Source: Jacaranda mimosifolia (lineage: Eukaryota > Streptophyta > Magnoliopsida > Lamiales > Bignoniaceae). From it: a stretch of DNA of 64,000 bases. How positions within the stretch are numbered: position 1 is the stretch's first letter; each line of letters begins with the position of its first letter. The stretch is from NCBI GenBank assembly GCA_018894105.1, contig CM032128.1, forward strand, positions 23,479,001-23,543,000. Direction: 5' to 3'. Below are positions 12,070-23,943 of this stretch, in pieces. The notes below the pieces were generated by a model. That model worked only from the letters and a program-made list of their open reading frames with translations, was not told the DNA's origin and did no database searches. A program made the translations under genes and the position numbers.

Positions 12070-12473
12070 TAATATAATACGTATAATAATCCCCTCCCCC
12101 CCACCACCACAAACTCCCCCACACCAAACCGCGCTCCCTCCCCCACCTCAACGACTGCCGTGGTAGCCAAAGTTACATGTATGTATATACACACACAATA
12201 CATATAATATAATATATATCCCCCCACCTCATGGCAACCAAAGTTACACACATACACGCACACACATAATACATATAATACAATATATATAATAATCACC
12301 CCCAACCCCCCAACCCCTCTCTCCCCCACCAAAACTCTGCCCCCCACCTCACGACGGCCATGATAGCCGAAGCTACAATATGTATATATATATATAATAT
12401 AATATATATGATAAATTCCCATCAACTCTCAACCCCTACACACCAAACCCCACCCCCTCCCCCACCTCAAGGT
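12070..12473. repeat. C-rich/AT tandem repeats in element X
   Basis: Three copies of a unit of about 120-140 bp: runs of C5-C7, a CACCTCA..GGCCATGATAGCCGAAGCTACA-type block and a TA-rich run. The fourth copy is split by element K; its other half resumes at 14609 (CTCTCGGCTACCATGATAG) and runs to about 14700. Several C runs in close spacing could form a G-quadruplex on the minus strand. Confidence 0.7.
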
Positions 12474-13157
12474 TAGGACTGTCAATGGGTCGAATTCGAA
12501 TCATATTATGTTGGATCCAAGTCCGAATTTGAAAGTAATATGCCATATCCAATTTTGATCCAAAATTCTATGAAGTTTGTAGTTAGTGTAACCATATTTG
12601 GATCCACATAAAAGTCGGATATCCGTCGAATATTTAAAAAATTCCAAATTTGAATGCTCCAAAAATCATGATATATTTAGTATTTTTCTAAAAAATTAAT
12701 AGAATCCAATTTCAAAACAGTCATCCTTAAAAAAAATATACAACAAATTAAAGAATAAATTTTCAAGTCTATTGATCACTTAAAAGCAATAATAGAATTT
12801 AACTTCATTATATTCATTCACCAAATCATTGCATTTTAGGTCCCCTTGCTAATAATAGTACTTATTTAACATTATAAATACATAGTTATATTTGATTCTT
12901 CAATCATCTAATTATAAACTTAAAGTTTTATTAAAAAAAAACTCATTTTGATCAAATCGAGATTTGCATTGCATTCTTGCCATATCATGACATTCAGCTC
13001 CTACTCATCATTCTTCCCGTATCATTTTTTGTTATAAAAATAGAAAAACAAGTGATGTAATTATGATGTAAATAATCTCAAAATCAAACAATTTATATGA
13101 AAAATACTTGATTTGATATATTGCATAGAAGTTCATTACCCCCTTCATCCAAATATC

Positions 13158-14364
13158 AAAATTTTTACAAACAAGCTCCATGTGTTCAGAACAATAGGCA
13201 AATTATCCCCCTTGTGAAAAAAAAAAAGCAAAAAATGCTCTCATATTTTGAAAAATCATGCAACGAACCCCCTTCCCCCTGAGAGCGTGGGTGTAGGACA
13301 CACGCTATGCTTGCATCTGAGCTTAAATTTTTGTATATAAAAAGATAACTATGACCTTATTCACCAACCGTTGGATCCTTTTTTAAAAATCAATGGTTTA
13401 GATCAAATCATATTATATTTTTAAAAATATATATATAATAGATATCTATATATACAATATAATATATTATCATATATGTATTATAACGTATATATTATTA
13501 TATATATATTATCATATATATAATAATAATATATAAATATAACTATCTTATAAAATATATATATATATATATGCGTATATAAATATATTATATATTTTCA
13601 TAAATATATATAATATTTATTTGAAATAAATAATTAGAAAGAAAAAAGATATAAATAAAATTTATTTAAATTTTATAGATAAATTTATATAAAGATGATG
13701 TTATTAAATAATTATATATATATTATCATATATATATATATGATAATAACATCATATATACTAATATATATATATATACATATTTAATTTGAAAGGAATA
13801 ATTAGAAAGAAAAAATATATAAATAAAAGTTATTTAAATTTTATAGATAGATTTATATATATGTATATATAAGCTATATATGTATTTAAGTATAAATACA
13901 AAATATATTATATATTTTTATGAATTTTAAATTTTATTTACTTTGGAATGAATTAATAGAAATAAGATGAATATAATTGACAAGATAAAAATAAAAGTGA
14001 TTTTAATTTTATAAATAAATTTATATATGTCTGAAATGAGAATATATGAAATAGCGAGAAATGAGAAATATATGAAATAATGGAAGAAGAGAAAAATGAG
14101 AAATAAAAATAAAAGAAAAGAATGAAAGAAAAGAAAAAAAATGATAATAAAAGGTTATTTAAATTGAATTGAAAATATATCAAATGATTAAGGGTAAACT
14201 AGTCTTTTTATATTAAAATTATGTTAAATGGGTGGCAAATGAGAAGGGGGGAAGCGGTGTGCATGATTTTTTAAAACACAAGGAAGTATTTTGTACATTT
14301 ATTTTTCACATCGGAGTAAAATGGCTATTTCATAGAACACAGGGGGGTAAATTGCAATCAGCCC
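13158..14364. mobile_element. Mutator-like non-autonomous element N, nested in K
   Basis: TCCAAATATC occurs directly at both sides (13148-13157 and 14365-14374), a 9-10 bp target duplication. The two 27-base ends align without gaps and lead into shared TGTGTTC..ATAG words. The interior is a long AT microsatellite (13410-13610, 13710-13780) plus tandem units. No coding sequence. Confidence 0.7.
13618..14035. repeat. About 2.5 tandem copies of a roughly 150-bp AT-rich unit
   Basis: Blocks at about 13618, 13783 and 13922 share AATAATTAGAAAGAAAAAA, ATAAATAAAA..TTATTTAAATTTTATAGATA and TTTATATA words in the same order. The third copy is the most diverged. Confidence 0.6.
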
Positions 14365-14982
14365 TCCAAATATCTACTTTGGTATTACTATAGGACCATG
14401 TGTATACATATGTATAATACTATATGTGTATAATATTAAATATATTTGTATTCAAATTATTAATGAATTGGATCAAACCATATTTATATTCGCTCCGTTT
14501 ATTTCAAATTATGAACTTTTTTAATTGAATTATATACGTCGAATATTTTATTGATTAAAGATCCTAAATAATTAGATCAAATTCAAATTCGCTCCATTGA
14601 CAGTCCTACTCTCGGCTACCATGATAGCTTAAATTACACACATATATAATACATATAATATATATACACATGTATAAACCCCACCACCTTTCCTCAACCT
14701 CCACCACCCCTACCGCTTCAAATCCCTCCACCTTGCTGCCATGGCCAACAGTAACACTGGCAATAGCGAGAATAGATAAGTGGAAGAAGAGAAAATTAAG
14801 AAATAAAAAAAAGAAAAAATTAGAAAAAAGATAATAAATAATTTCAGAATTGAATTGAAAATATATAAAAATAATAAGGGTAATTTAATCTTTTTACATT
14901 AAAATTAGATTAAATAGGCAACAGCTAGGGCAGTGTGCTTGGTTTAAGAAACACAAGGTGCATTTTTGTATATTCTTTTTGA

Positions 14983-14986
<4 letters not shown>

Positions 14987-15014
<28 letters not shown>
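14987..15014. repeat. Homopolymer of 28 T
   Basis: An uninterrupted T run in element X. Its length should be treated with caution, since such runs are commonly misread. Confidence 0.9.
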
Positions 15015-15054
15015 GCGTATTTTGATTATCACAGTAGGTTATTTGCAATTCTCT

Positions 15055-15165
15055 CCATGGCAAGGCTACCATTGATAGTAGCTTTGCCATGGCTGCAAAA
15101 GAGCAGTCTTGCCATGGCAAACTGCTCTAGCTATGGCCAGATCTAGCCAGTTTACATGGAGGCGG
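15055..15165. repeat. GC island with GCCATGGC palindromes in element X
   Basis: A short GC-rich patch in AT-rich DNA with repeated TTGCCATGGC / GCCATGGCAA words on both strands and AGAGCAGTCTTGC..GCAAACTGCTCT as an inverted pair. Noncoding as far as can be seen. A similar island occurs at 28020-28210 in element C. Confidence 0.6.
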
Positions 15166-17106
15166 GGGGTGAGGGTGGGAAAAGGGAGGTGTATTTGCAT
15201 ATGTATATACATATATATATGACATTACATATATGTCTGTGTATATATAATGTATATGTATATATGTATGACACTTATATATAAGATATATGTGTGCATA
15301 TATTTATAAATATATATAAGAAGTTTTTTAAATTTTCTTTATATGAATTAGGGCATTTTTGTGGAGGGGTGTTTTGGTCTTTCATATTTTTGGAGTTTTT
15401 AAGAATTTTAATTCTTCAAATATAAGGGCAATTTAGTCATTTTACACTATTCGTTAGGGTTTTTATATGGCTATTGATGGCAAGGGAGGTAAATGTAATT
15501 TTTGAAAGTTCTTGTATTTACCTCAAATCTAGGGGAGGATGTTGTAATTATCCCTAAATTTTATATCAATATGAACCTCTCATTGAGAAGATATTCATAA
15601 AGTGTTTGTTTACCAAAATTCATTAAGAGATAAATAAGAAAATAAAAGTTAAAGTTGATGGGATAAAAAGAGACTCTTAGAGCTCGTTTACTATGATTGA
15701 TTAGGTTAGACATACAATTTATATGATCCAATCAATTGTTACTATCATAGATTTGGGCCCGTTGTTTGAAGGCTGGCCCGGTATGAAATCCAAGTTTTGG
15801 TTGATAATTAGTCACGGACCAAATGTTGGTATCCGATAATCCATGCCAACCAAGTATATCAAGTCCGAAATAAAATATCCTAATTGCCCTTTAAATGTTA
15901 AACTCAATTACAATTATACCCTTGGATATATATATATTTTTTGGGCACTTATCCCAATTTCAGCCAGATCACAGCTCTATCTCAGACGAAGGCAAGCACA
16001 AGAAAGCTTTGGATTCCAAATATTTTTCATTCAATCTTTGAATTCGGTAAATTTTAGTTTTTTTTTTTGGGACTAAATTTTTACTTTTATATACTTTTTA
16101 AGTTACAAATCAATAATCGAACGTTATGGTTTTTTTAGCATCGTTGGTTGCGACAAAATCAATGATTGAAGTAAATATTGGGTGAGTAAGATTTAGATTT
16201 TGAAATTTCAGATAATTAATATTTATTTAGTAATATTGGTCTTGTACCTAAGTTTTTTCTTCGTCCAGTGGTGCATATAAGTCATTAGTTAATTATTTTT
16301 TTCATGGGTTAATCGTTTTTTAATGGGTTATTTGTTTTTTTCTATAATCTTGTGGTGAATACATCGTTCACACTATAATTGATATATGGTGACCTTTGAA
16401 ATTGTAGTAAAGAGTGTAGTAGGGAGGATAAATTTTTCTGTGAAATGGGCATGGATTTGAGAGAAAAAACTGGAATGTGATGTTTTCTACATAATTTTTA
16501 TTATCAATTTGACTAAAATATCACTCTTAACCCATATGGTGTACTAGCAACCTGAAGTAAGATCAAGTTTATGTCAACAACTAGTTAAAATGAGATAAAG
16601 AATATGAAAGACTTCATTTTCTCTATAAAGTGAAAACATAGGCAGATAACTAGTGCAACCATAAACTTTTGTTCTTATCCCATGCTGGAGGTATTGTCAA
16701 CGGAAAATTGGTTATCCAATACAAACTATTTACCCAATTCAAACATTACCGAATATATGAATGTTTATTTGAGTGTTACTTGAAACTTGTCAAGCCTAAT
16801 TTTAATTTTAGAATTTAAAAAGTGTGCGAGAGTTTATTCTTGGAACTAATGTATGAGTTATTGAGGATAACTTTTTTCTTTTTTGTAAGTGTTTCAAGAT
16901 AGATATTTCAAAAGAGAAAGATGAGGTTTTTGTAATCCAAGAAGTTATAATAGAAGTTGTAAAGATTCTAAATGTCATGTACCATGCCTATCGTAAAATT
17001 TAAAATAGACAGCACATAACTTACCTACAATACATACAATCTCTGAAGTAGAATTCCTAACCAAGAAAAGCATATGAGAAGATTAATTGAAATAAGCGAT
17101 ACATAT

Positions 17107-18231
17107 TGTATAGACAACCTAAGAAAGAGTAGGAATGTATTTGGGAGGTTATGCTACATTTTAGAAAATTTGGGGGGCCTGACTCTAGAAATGTTTATGT
17201 TAGTGAACAAGTAGCTATATTCCTTATTGTACTTGCCCTTCATATAAAAAATCGCGTAGAAAAGGGTGACTTCATACGATCAGGACGCACGATCAGTAAG
17301 CACTTCAATACCGTACTCAATGTTGTGACACAACTCCATCACATATTTCTTTCTAACCCCTGTCCCTAGTCCTGAGGATAGTCAATGCTTGTGGTGGAAA
17401 CGATCTAAGGTCCTTATTTTTTACTTATTACTATTTAATTATTAATTGACATGACTGAACTTATTGCAACTTCTTTGTTATTAATTTATATTATATTCTA
17501 TTAGGGTTGTTTAGGGACATTAGATGGGACATACATCAAAGTAAGGGTTTGAGCATAAGAAAAGGCACGTAATCGAGCTCGCAAATGAGATGTTGCTGTT
17601 AATGTGTTTGTGTATGTGACAAAAATATGAAATTTATATGTGTTAAGTGGTTGGGAAAGAAGTGTTGTTGATAGTAGAGTCTTATGCGATGCTATTTCCA
17701 GACCAAAAGGTTTAAGAGTACCACAAGATATGTTAATTTTAAAAAATATAAAACTATTTCTTGTGTAATAGAAGACAATAGATACTACTAATATATAAGT
17801 TAGTAACTAAAATCATTTTTCTCCTACCCCTTTTCCTAGATAATTACTATTTATGTGATAATGACTACGCAAACAGTGATGGCTTCCTTACATCATATAG
17901 AAGAGTCAGATACCATGTTAATGAATCAGATAGTAGACTATATAGGTCCCAGAATTATGATGAGTTATACAATTTGATGCACTCTTTAGCTCGTAATGTT
18001 ATAGAGAGGTCATTTGGCTTTCTCAAAATGCATTGGGTCATTTTGAGAAGTCCATCTTATTATCCAATTAAGGTTCAAAATAGAATCGTAATGGCTTGTT
18101 GTTTGTTACACAATTTTATTCGTACTGAGATGCTAGTAGACCCTCTGGAAGCCTCTCTTCCTAAACATGTTGAAATAAATAATAATCAACATGTTGAGTA
18201 TGTAGAGACCATAGAGACATCACAACAATGA
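17107..18231 (+). pseudogene. PIF/Harbinger DDE transposase of element A, decayed
   Basis: Transposase of the HARBI1/ALP1-like DDE family (catalyses excision and insertion; acts in the nucleus). Recognisable pieces in order: SEQVAIFLIVLALHIKNRV with SGRTISKHFN (17190-17360), frameshifted near 17365; GTLDGTYIKVRV and [11 protein letters not shown] (17512-17710) broken by several stops; NYYLCDNDY (from about 17841); and ARNVIERSFGFLK with HWVILRSPSYYPIK to the stop at 18231. Two introns fall where they do in element D's gene. All three acidic motifs can still be seen (LDGTY, CDNDY, IERSFG), but the reading frame is lost. Clearly nonfunctional. Confidence 0.88.
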
Positions 18232-18589
18232 TCGACTTGGAGAGATAATTTGGCAAGATCGATGTATAATGAGTAGAGAGGACGCCGTAGATAAGTCATA
18301 CTGTATTTTTGTAGTTTTGTCTTAATTGTATACTTTGTATTAAATGATTTGTATTATTTCTTAGTTACTATTTTTAGTGAGTTTTTTTCCATGTTTAATG
18401 ACTTTTTATTTTTATCATGTTTATTTGTGATTTATGCTCATTTGGTCTATTATTTTGAGTTATGGTTAAATGTATATCTAATTATCTTATTCATAAATGT
18501 TGTACTGGTCAAATAATTCATTTTAAAAGAGTGATGGATGTTGGGAACATGAGCAAATATGATAAGTGAAAAAAGAATATAGTTGACAA

Positions 18590-19529
18590 CAAACATCGGA
18601 TATGGTCAGTTAAAGAGGAAGAGGTCCTCATTACTACTTTGACGGGTATAGTAGCTGGTGGTTGGAAGTGTGATAATGGATTTTGTATAGGATACTTAGC
18701 AGTTCTTGAGAAACGTATGCTCAAAGCATTTCCACAAACTAACATATACGATGATCCTCACATACATTCCAAAATCCACGTGTGGAAGAAAAACCATGCC
18801 TCTCTTGTTAGCATGATGTCTTGTAGCAGTTTTGGATGGAATGATTCGGCAAATACAATTATTGTTGAAGATTCTATTTGGGAAAACTATATGAATGTAT
18901 ATCTTACAATCTATTTTCATTTATTAATTGCAACGCTATTTTATTACTTGTATATTGACCCTAGTGTTAGGTTTATGCAGAACAAGTCATTTCCATTTTA
19001 CCCAACATAGTGTGAGATATTTAGCAAAGACAGGGCTACAGGCAAGAATGCTGAAGACTTTCATGATGCCGCACAATCATTATGTAACAATGAAAATGAA
19101 AACACTCAAGATTACATGCCTAGTGGTTTTGATCCTAATTTCCAACTTTTTGAAGATGAAGATGAAATCATGTCTAAATGCCAGCCTGAGGGTTGTGCTT
19201 TAATGAAATCTAGATCTTTATCTAGAAAATGAAAATCTACAGGCACATGTGCTAATGATCGATTCTACAATATGATGAGCAATTTTTGTTATCGAACTAA
19301 TTCCTATCTTAGTGACATTGCTAAGAGGATCGAATATGAGTATGATGTCTTAGAAGCTCGAAAAGTTATTTATGATGCATTAGGAAATCTATCAGGTCTT
19401 ATGATGAGCCAAAAGATATAGGTTGCCAAGAAGTTGGTCAACAATGGCAAGGATATAGACTTATTCTTTAGCCTTCCTGATGAAGCCAAAGAAAAACTGG
19501 TTCGCATGATGCCGGCTGGAGCATTTTGA
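18590..19529 (+). pseudogene. Myb/SANT-like accessory gene (PIF ORF1 type) of element A
   Basis: The second standard PIF/Harbinger gene, a Myb-domain protein thought to help the transposase bind DNA and enter the nucleus. Recognisable are IWSVKEEEVL, GGWKCDNGFCIGYL, HSKIHVWKKNHASL, FGWNDSANTIIVEDSIWENY, then after an intron RFMQNKSFPFYP, CEIFSKDRATGKNAEDF and an acidic C-terminal part ending LVRMMPAGAF with TGA at 19527-19529. In-frame stops interrupt it (for example after FPFYPT, after SLSRK and after MMSQKI). It lies about 360 bp downstream of the transposase on the same strand, as in element D. Confidence 0.85.
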
Positions 19530-19530
19530 C

Positions 19531-19640
19531 TCTTCAAATGTATGGAGATTGGAAAGTTTTTGTCCTGAAGATAGTTCTTAAATGATCTTCAAATGTATGG
19601 AGATTGGAAATTTTTTGTCCTAAAGATAGTTCTTTATTGC
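19531..19640. repeat. Two tandem copies of a 55-bp unit
   Basis: TCTTCAAATGTATGGAGATT starts at 19531 and again at 19586, each followed by a GGAAA..TTTTTGTCCT..AAGATAGTTCTT stretch. It follows the Myb pseudogene's stop codon directly. Confidence 0.85.
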
Positions 19641-22207
19641 TAACTGAAGGTCACTTTTTGTAAAAAAAAAATTTGACTGACTGTTTCCTATACCTTTTGG
19701 AGTAATGTCCCTATCATATATTTGACATGGTTTGTACTAAATTGATGGTTTAAGCTATAATATATATCTTATGACTGAAACTTATTTTTGCCTATGCTTG
19801 GTTTAAAGTAATTTACTTATCTTATAATATATGTATTCTACTATTTGCTGAAACTTGATTTTATACAGGGTTTTGGGTGTATAGAGATGCTACATGTTTG
19901 TGAAGATTGTGTGTTGTTCAGAGTGTTGGAAAAAATGGTGGCACTTTGTTTTCATTTTATATCTAGGTAGAAAGTTGAGATCCTATCCAAATGAGTGAAG
20001 TTATAAACTATTATAAGCACTATCTTGCTCAACTTTCTCATCCGATATCCATTTCTATATCTCTCCTGATTTATCTCATATTACCAAGAAAGAAGAGGGG
20101 CTTGTGAAGTTAAAGAATAGTACATTAGATAGTGGCATTGTGGATAAGGATTTTGTGAAATTAAATTCTAATGTTAAGAGTTTTGATGAGATTCTTGCAA
20201 TCAGGCTATTGGGCCTGTTGCCGAAAAGGCATAAGTGGAAGTGTCATGGGAGTAAGCTGCATTGGGAATAGTTTTTCTTGATTCGTAAGGCTATGCTTGT
20301 GGGAAAGAATGTCAGTTTGGAAGGTGTAAATTATATTTCTCTTGTGCTTGAATACAAGAATGTTGATAGTATATTCATTTGCTTTTATGATCTCTTATCC
20401 AAAGAGTTAAACTTTATGGGCCAACAATTGGTGGAAATACATCCAATATGTCTACTCTAAGTGCAATTATATTGGCTACAAGCATTCTGCAGATATGTTT
20501 GAGTTGTCATAGATCAAATACAAAGAAAAGAAAGTCCTCATATGGAAATATACACTATTGTTACATATATATATAGACAACATATGACTATAATGAATGC
20601 TTACTGTCCCATTGAGATATGTGATGAGTTTGTTCTATGCTTTCTTTGTGTTTATTACCTACTAGATAAAGATTTAAACCTTTTGTGATGGGTGGGCAAC
20701 CACATGATAGTTGTGTGGCATTGACTAGTATGGCTATAATCATAATTTTATATTGACAAAAATTAATATCTAAGTTGTCACTGTGAATGACACGTGATAA
20801 TACTAAATAAAGTGTAGCTATTCATTTGCTAAATTTATATTAAATGTCTCTACTAAGTTGGAAGATTATTATAACAATAGAATACAAGAAAATATTCACA
20901 TGGAAAGTAGGCATCCAACATATATGTATAATGAGCACATGTCCTTTGATAAGATGTCTGCAATTACTTATTAGGCTTTGATGGAGGTAACAGACTAGAA
21001 CTCCACCCAGAAACTTTTCCCCATAATACAGAATTTGCGTGGGATTTCACGTGCAAATTGCAATCCTCTATCAGATTTCTTAAATATAGTATAAAAGATA
21101 TAATGAGGAAGGAAAAATCTAACTTGGAATGCTAGAATTCTTGTTCAAGCATTTAATCATGACTAATAGGGAAGCCACTGGATTCATTATTCAAGTTATA
21201 TTCATCAGGACTAATATAGTCTGCTTCAACATAAAACAAAAACAAATATTAGTCTCTGTCTATCATTGCTTTGATAAGTATCAAAGAATAAGTAATATGA
21301 TTCCATATGTACTGCCACTACATATCAACAAAAAGGCCAGATCCTTTAAGCTCCAAGAAAAACTATATGCCTGTATAACAAATAGAGTATCATTTGTAGC
21401 AGAATAATGCCTAAAAAATAATTTCAAAATAGTTCTTTCATTATCACTAACCATTATCAACTACCAATTTTTAGAATAATTCTCCTAAAACCTACATCAC
21501 TGGGAAAAAATAAGACTACTTAATCATTTTGGAACTCCACTTATATCAATAGATTGAAAAAAGAAAACAAATACTTCCAAATGAAGACTGAAGACTTCAT
21601 CCAATTATACTCCTAAAGCAATGGCCAATACAGAGTTCTAGCCCAACATCATTAAAAAAGGTTCCTTAGTGTACCTACAGTCCATTTACAGGAAAAAACA
21701 ATGTCACCTCAACACTCATGTTCAACTCTAATCATCCCACCTCAATTCATTTTTTAGCACAACATAAAGTTAACATGTAACCTCAAATTTAAATTGCAAC
21801 ACACATTAATTACTTCCAATTTCATGTTCATTAATTTGATGAGTTGTTAACACAAATAATAGTCAAAAACTTGTCAAATTGTATAAGAAAAATTGGACCA
21901 AACTATTGAACCTTGAACATGAAACACATGGCTACTACGAAACTTAAGACAGATAAATAACAACATACAACATCTTCATCATAATTCTACAGAAGCATAT
22001 TACAAACCTACACTTATATATTTAACAACAACACAAAATATTAGATAAGCTAATTCAAGACTGTTCCAGACTAACATAGATGAATAGAAAACTAATTCAT
22101 GGGAACTTGGCAGGAGAATTTGATGTAGTAGAACTTGGATGCTCAATGTTGTGGTAGTTGCTGCTTAAGGTAGTTTTGGATGGTGAGGCACGGCATGAGA
22201 CATTTTT
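19641..22207. other. Element A middle, no gene recognised
   Basis: AT-rich. A stretch at 20090-20460 has longer plus-strand frames (for example AMLVGKNVSLEGVNYISLVL near 20290), but I recognise no family. A short TA repeat lies at 20565-20575. Confidence 0.4.
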
Positions 22208-22926
22208 TTATTTATTATGAAGATTCACAACTTGTGCTTTCATTGGATCAACCTCAAAACAAGATGCTTCCGAGCTACTATCATATGCATAGCTAGCCAC
22301 ATAGGTCCAAAATAAGTTGTTGCCATTCTCTTCACTCGTATCCGAGATGTTGATAATAGGTAGATTTGGTTTAGTCTTGTCATGGACTTCAACTCCTACT
22401 CCATTGTTCTCCACTATCACAAAATCATCATTGCTCGCAAAACCTCTATCATCTACTCTTCCAACTATAGCACATAAAACCTCCCACCCAGGCTCCAAAG
22501 ACTCTATATATGCTTTGCCAAGTTTTTTCTCCTATACCACATACAAATGGTCTTATATTCAATTTAAATAATTAAAAGTTGCTGGTTAAAACATAAAACT
22601 ACCTTGCAAATGAAATCCCAAATGCTTTGGAGAGCTAAAAGTTGTTTGGCTCTTGGGTTCCACACAACTCCGAATAACTGTATGATCCATTTGAAAACTT
22701 CATATCATTTTCGAACCAAGCAAAACCTATAGCAGAATTTAGTGTTAAAGTTTGCATTAACTTCAAACATGGCACAAAGTATAGCATGTGCATTTGGTTT
22801 CCCGACTGGGACAACGTCCTCCATGATCTCTTCAACTAGCACCTCTAGAAATTTCCTTTCCATTTCCATATTCCATGCATAAGAGTAGAAAATTTTTTCT
22901 TGGATAGAATTATTATTTGAAATCAT
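22208..22926 (-). pseudogene. SANT/Myb-like third gene of element A, one nonsense codon
   Basis: Two minus-strand exons (22926-22603 and 22531-22208) join at a clean GT..AG intron in phase 0, about 215 codons. Exon 1 has NMEMERKFLEVLVEEI, PVGKPNAHAI and, later, VVWNPRAKQLL..SIWDF; exon 2 has KAYIESLEPGWEVLCAIVG and an acidic tail. This is the layout of plant Myb/SANT-like (Myb_DNA-bind_3 type) proteins. One TGA (22705-22707) interrupts exon 1 where Arg seems likely (CGA to TGA). It converges on the Myb gene and is homologous, exon for exon, to 35901-36819 in element D. Function unknown; DNA binding is inferred from the domain. Confidence 0.72.
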
Positions 22927-23940
22927 CTCAAAGACAACTAATAATAAAGCTATCCAAAAAATTTAGTCTGATCTATATAAGAGTTCTTGTTAGTAGTAAT
23001 CATGCTTGGAAATAATATCACCATGAAAATTAGTCATAATAATACTACTACTTTTGACTATAGAATCAAGTATGAATTCAGTAGTCAATTGCAAAGCCTA
23101 ACAAAAATATTCTCATATAGTAGATATTAGATAACAAATCTTATTTGGATTAGTAGGTTCTGAGGCAGAAGAATATATTAGTGACCTTGTGAAGGTAAGG
23201 AAGATTTGATATAACACTGGGAATGAAGTAGAAGACAAGGGATTAACCATTCAACATGATATGCTTTACCAGAAAATCTACTCTTTATATTCCCAATTAT
23301 TCCAAAGCCACATAATTACAATTTGACAAATGAATTAGGTTTTTGCATCAAATTGGCAAAATGAGAAACACCCATAAAAAATAATAATAAATTTGACATG
23401 TGTTTAGTTTAATTTTGCCTCAAATCAGCAAAATAAGCAAATATCCATCAAACTAATAATATATGTTACAGGAACACATATCTTCAGCACATAGATCTCT
23501 CAAACACACACTAGCCACATAAACCCACTTCTCATTTCTGGTGATATGGGCAGAGTACTTCTTTAGGATGATAAAATTTGATTCTTTATGATTCGATTTA
23601 GAGAGAGTAGGATCATTTGAGATCTTTTCAATTTTGGATAAATTTCAAATCATTTTCAACCTTGACCTGTTCACAAGGTCTTTGATACAAAAATGAGAAA
23701 ACTGGGGATTTGTTTCTATTCAAGGTTTTCATCTTAAAAAGGGTATATTAGATAATTTATATGTATCACCCAATTTTATCCATCAATGTAAACACTAATT
23801 TCAAATTATCAAACTCATATCCTTCAAAATAATCTATCAAAGTAAACACACTATTATTATTATAAAATAATCATATCCTACATTCAATCATCCAAATTAA
23901 GAATCCCTCATTCATCCCATCCATAAAAGTAAACGAGCCC
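22927..23940. other. Right subterminal part of element A
   Basis: AT-rich and noncoding. The last 200 bp repeat words such as ATCATCCAAATTAAG and AAAGTAAACAC, subterminal motifs leading into the inverted end. Confidence 0.5.
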
Positions 23941-23943
23941 TTA

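Larger units (their letters stand above)
12474..14608. mobile_element. hAT-like non-autonomous element K, nested in X
   Basis: Terminal repeats TAGGACTGTCAATGG (12474-12488) and its complement (14594-14608) are perfect over 15 bp, and similarity continues inward (CGAATT..GAAT). Flanking octamers CTCAAGGT and CTCTCGGC match at 5 of 8, a decayed 8-bp duplication. It interrupts a copy of X's C-rich repeat. Excluding nested element N it would be about 930 bp. Its ends resemble elements E and F in this window. Confidence 0.8.
10486..15555. mobile_element. Non-autonomous TIR element X, target duplication AAATTTT
   Basis: Ends are AGGGATAATTACA at 10486-10498 and its exact complement at 15543-15555, and both subterminal regions continue with CCTCCC and TTTG words. 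The 7-bp AAATTTT lies directly outside on each side (10479-10485 and 15556-15562). The interior is extremely AT-rich (10800-11700) with C-rich repeats and a GC island, and has no transposase. It carries two nested younger elements (12474-14608 and, inside that, 13158-14364). Superfamily uncertain; the terminal sequence resembles plant Mutator-like MITEs. Confidence 0.75.
15680..23940 (+). mobile_element. PIF/Harbinger element A, decayed, target duplication TTA
   Basis: Ends are GAGCTCGTTTACT at 15680 and, on the other strand from 23940, GGGCTCGTTTACT; similarity continues (TnATnGAT). TTA flanks both sides (15677-15679, 23941-23943), the PIF/Harbinger target. Inside are a transposase pseudogene and a Myb pseudogene on the plus strand and a SANT-like pseudogene on the minus strand. 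At 8.26 kb it is large for the superfamily. MITE B abuts its right end. Confidence 0.88.

Noticed and set aside
12069..12425. Minus-strand Gly/Tyr-rich 118-codon frame
   Set aside because: It is produced by translating the C-rich/TA tandem repeats; low complexity, no start context.
13136..14350. TTACCCCC..GGGGGTAA as terminal repeats of the element inside K
   Set aside because: The 10-bp direct repeat TCCAAATATC and a gap-free 27-base end alignment place the ends at 13158 and 14364 instead; 13136 lies outside that duplication.
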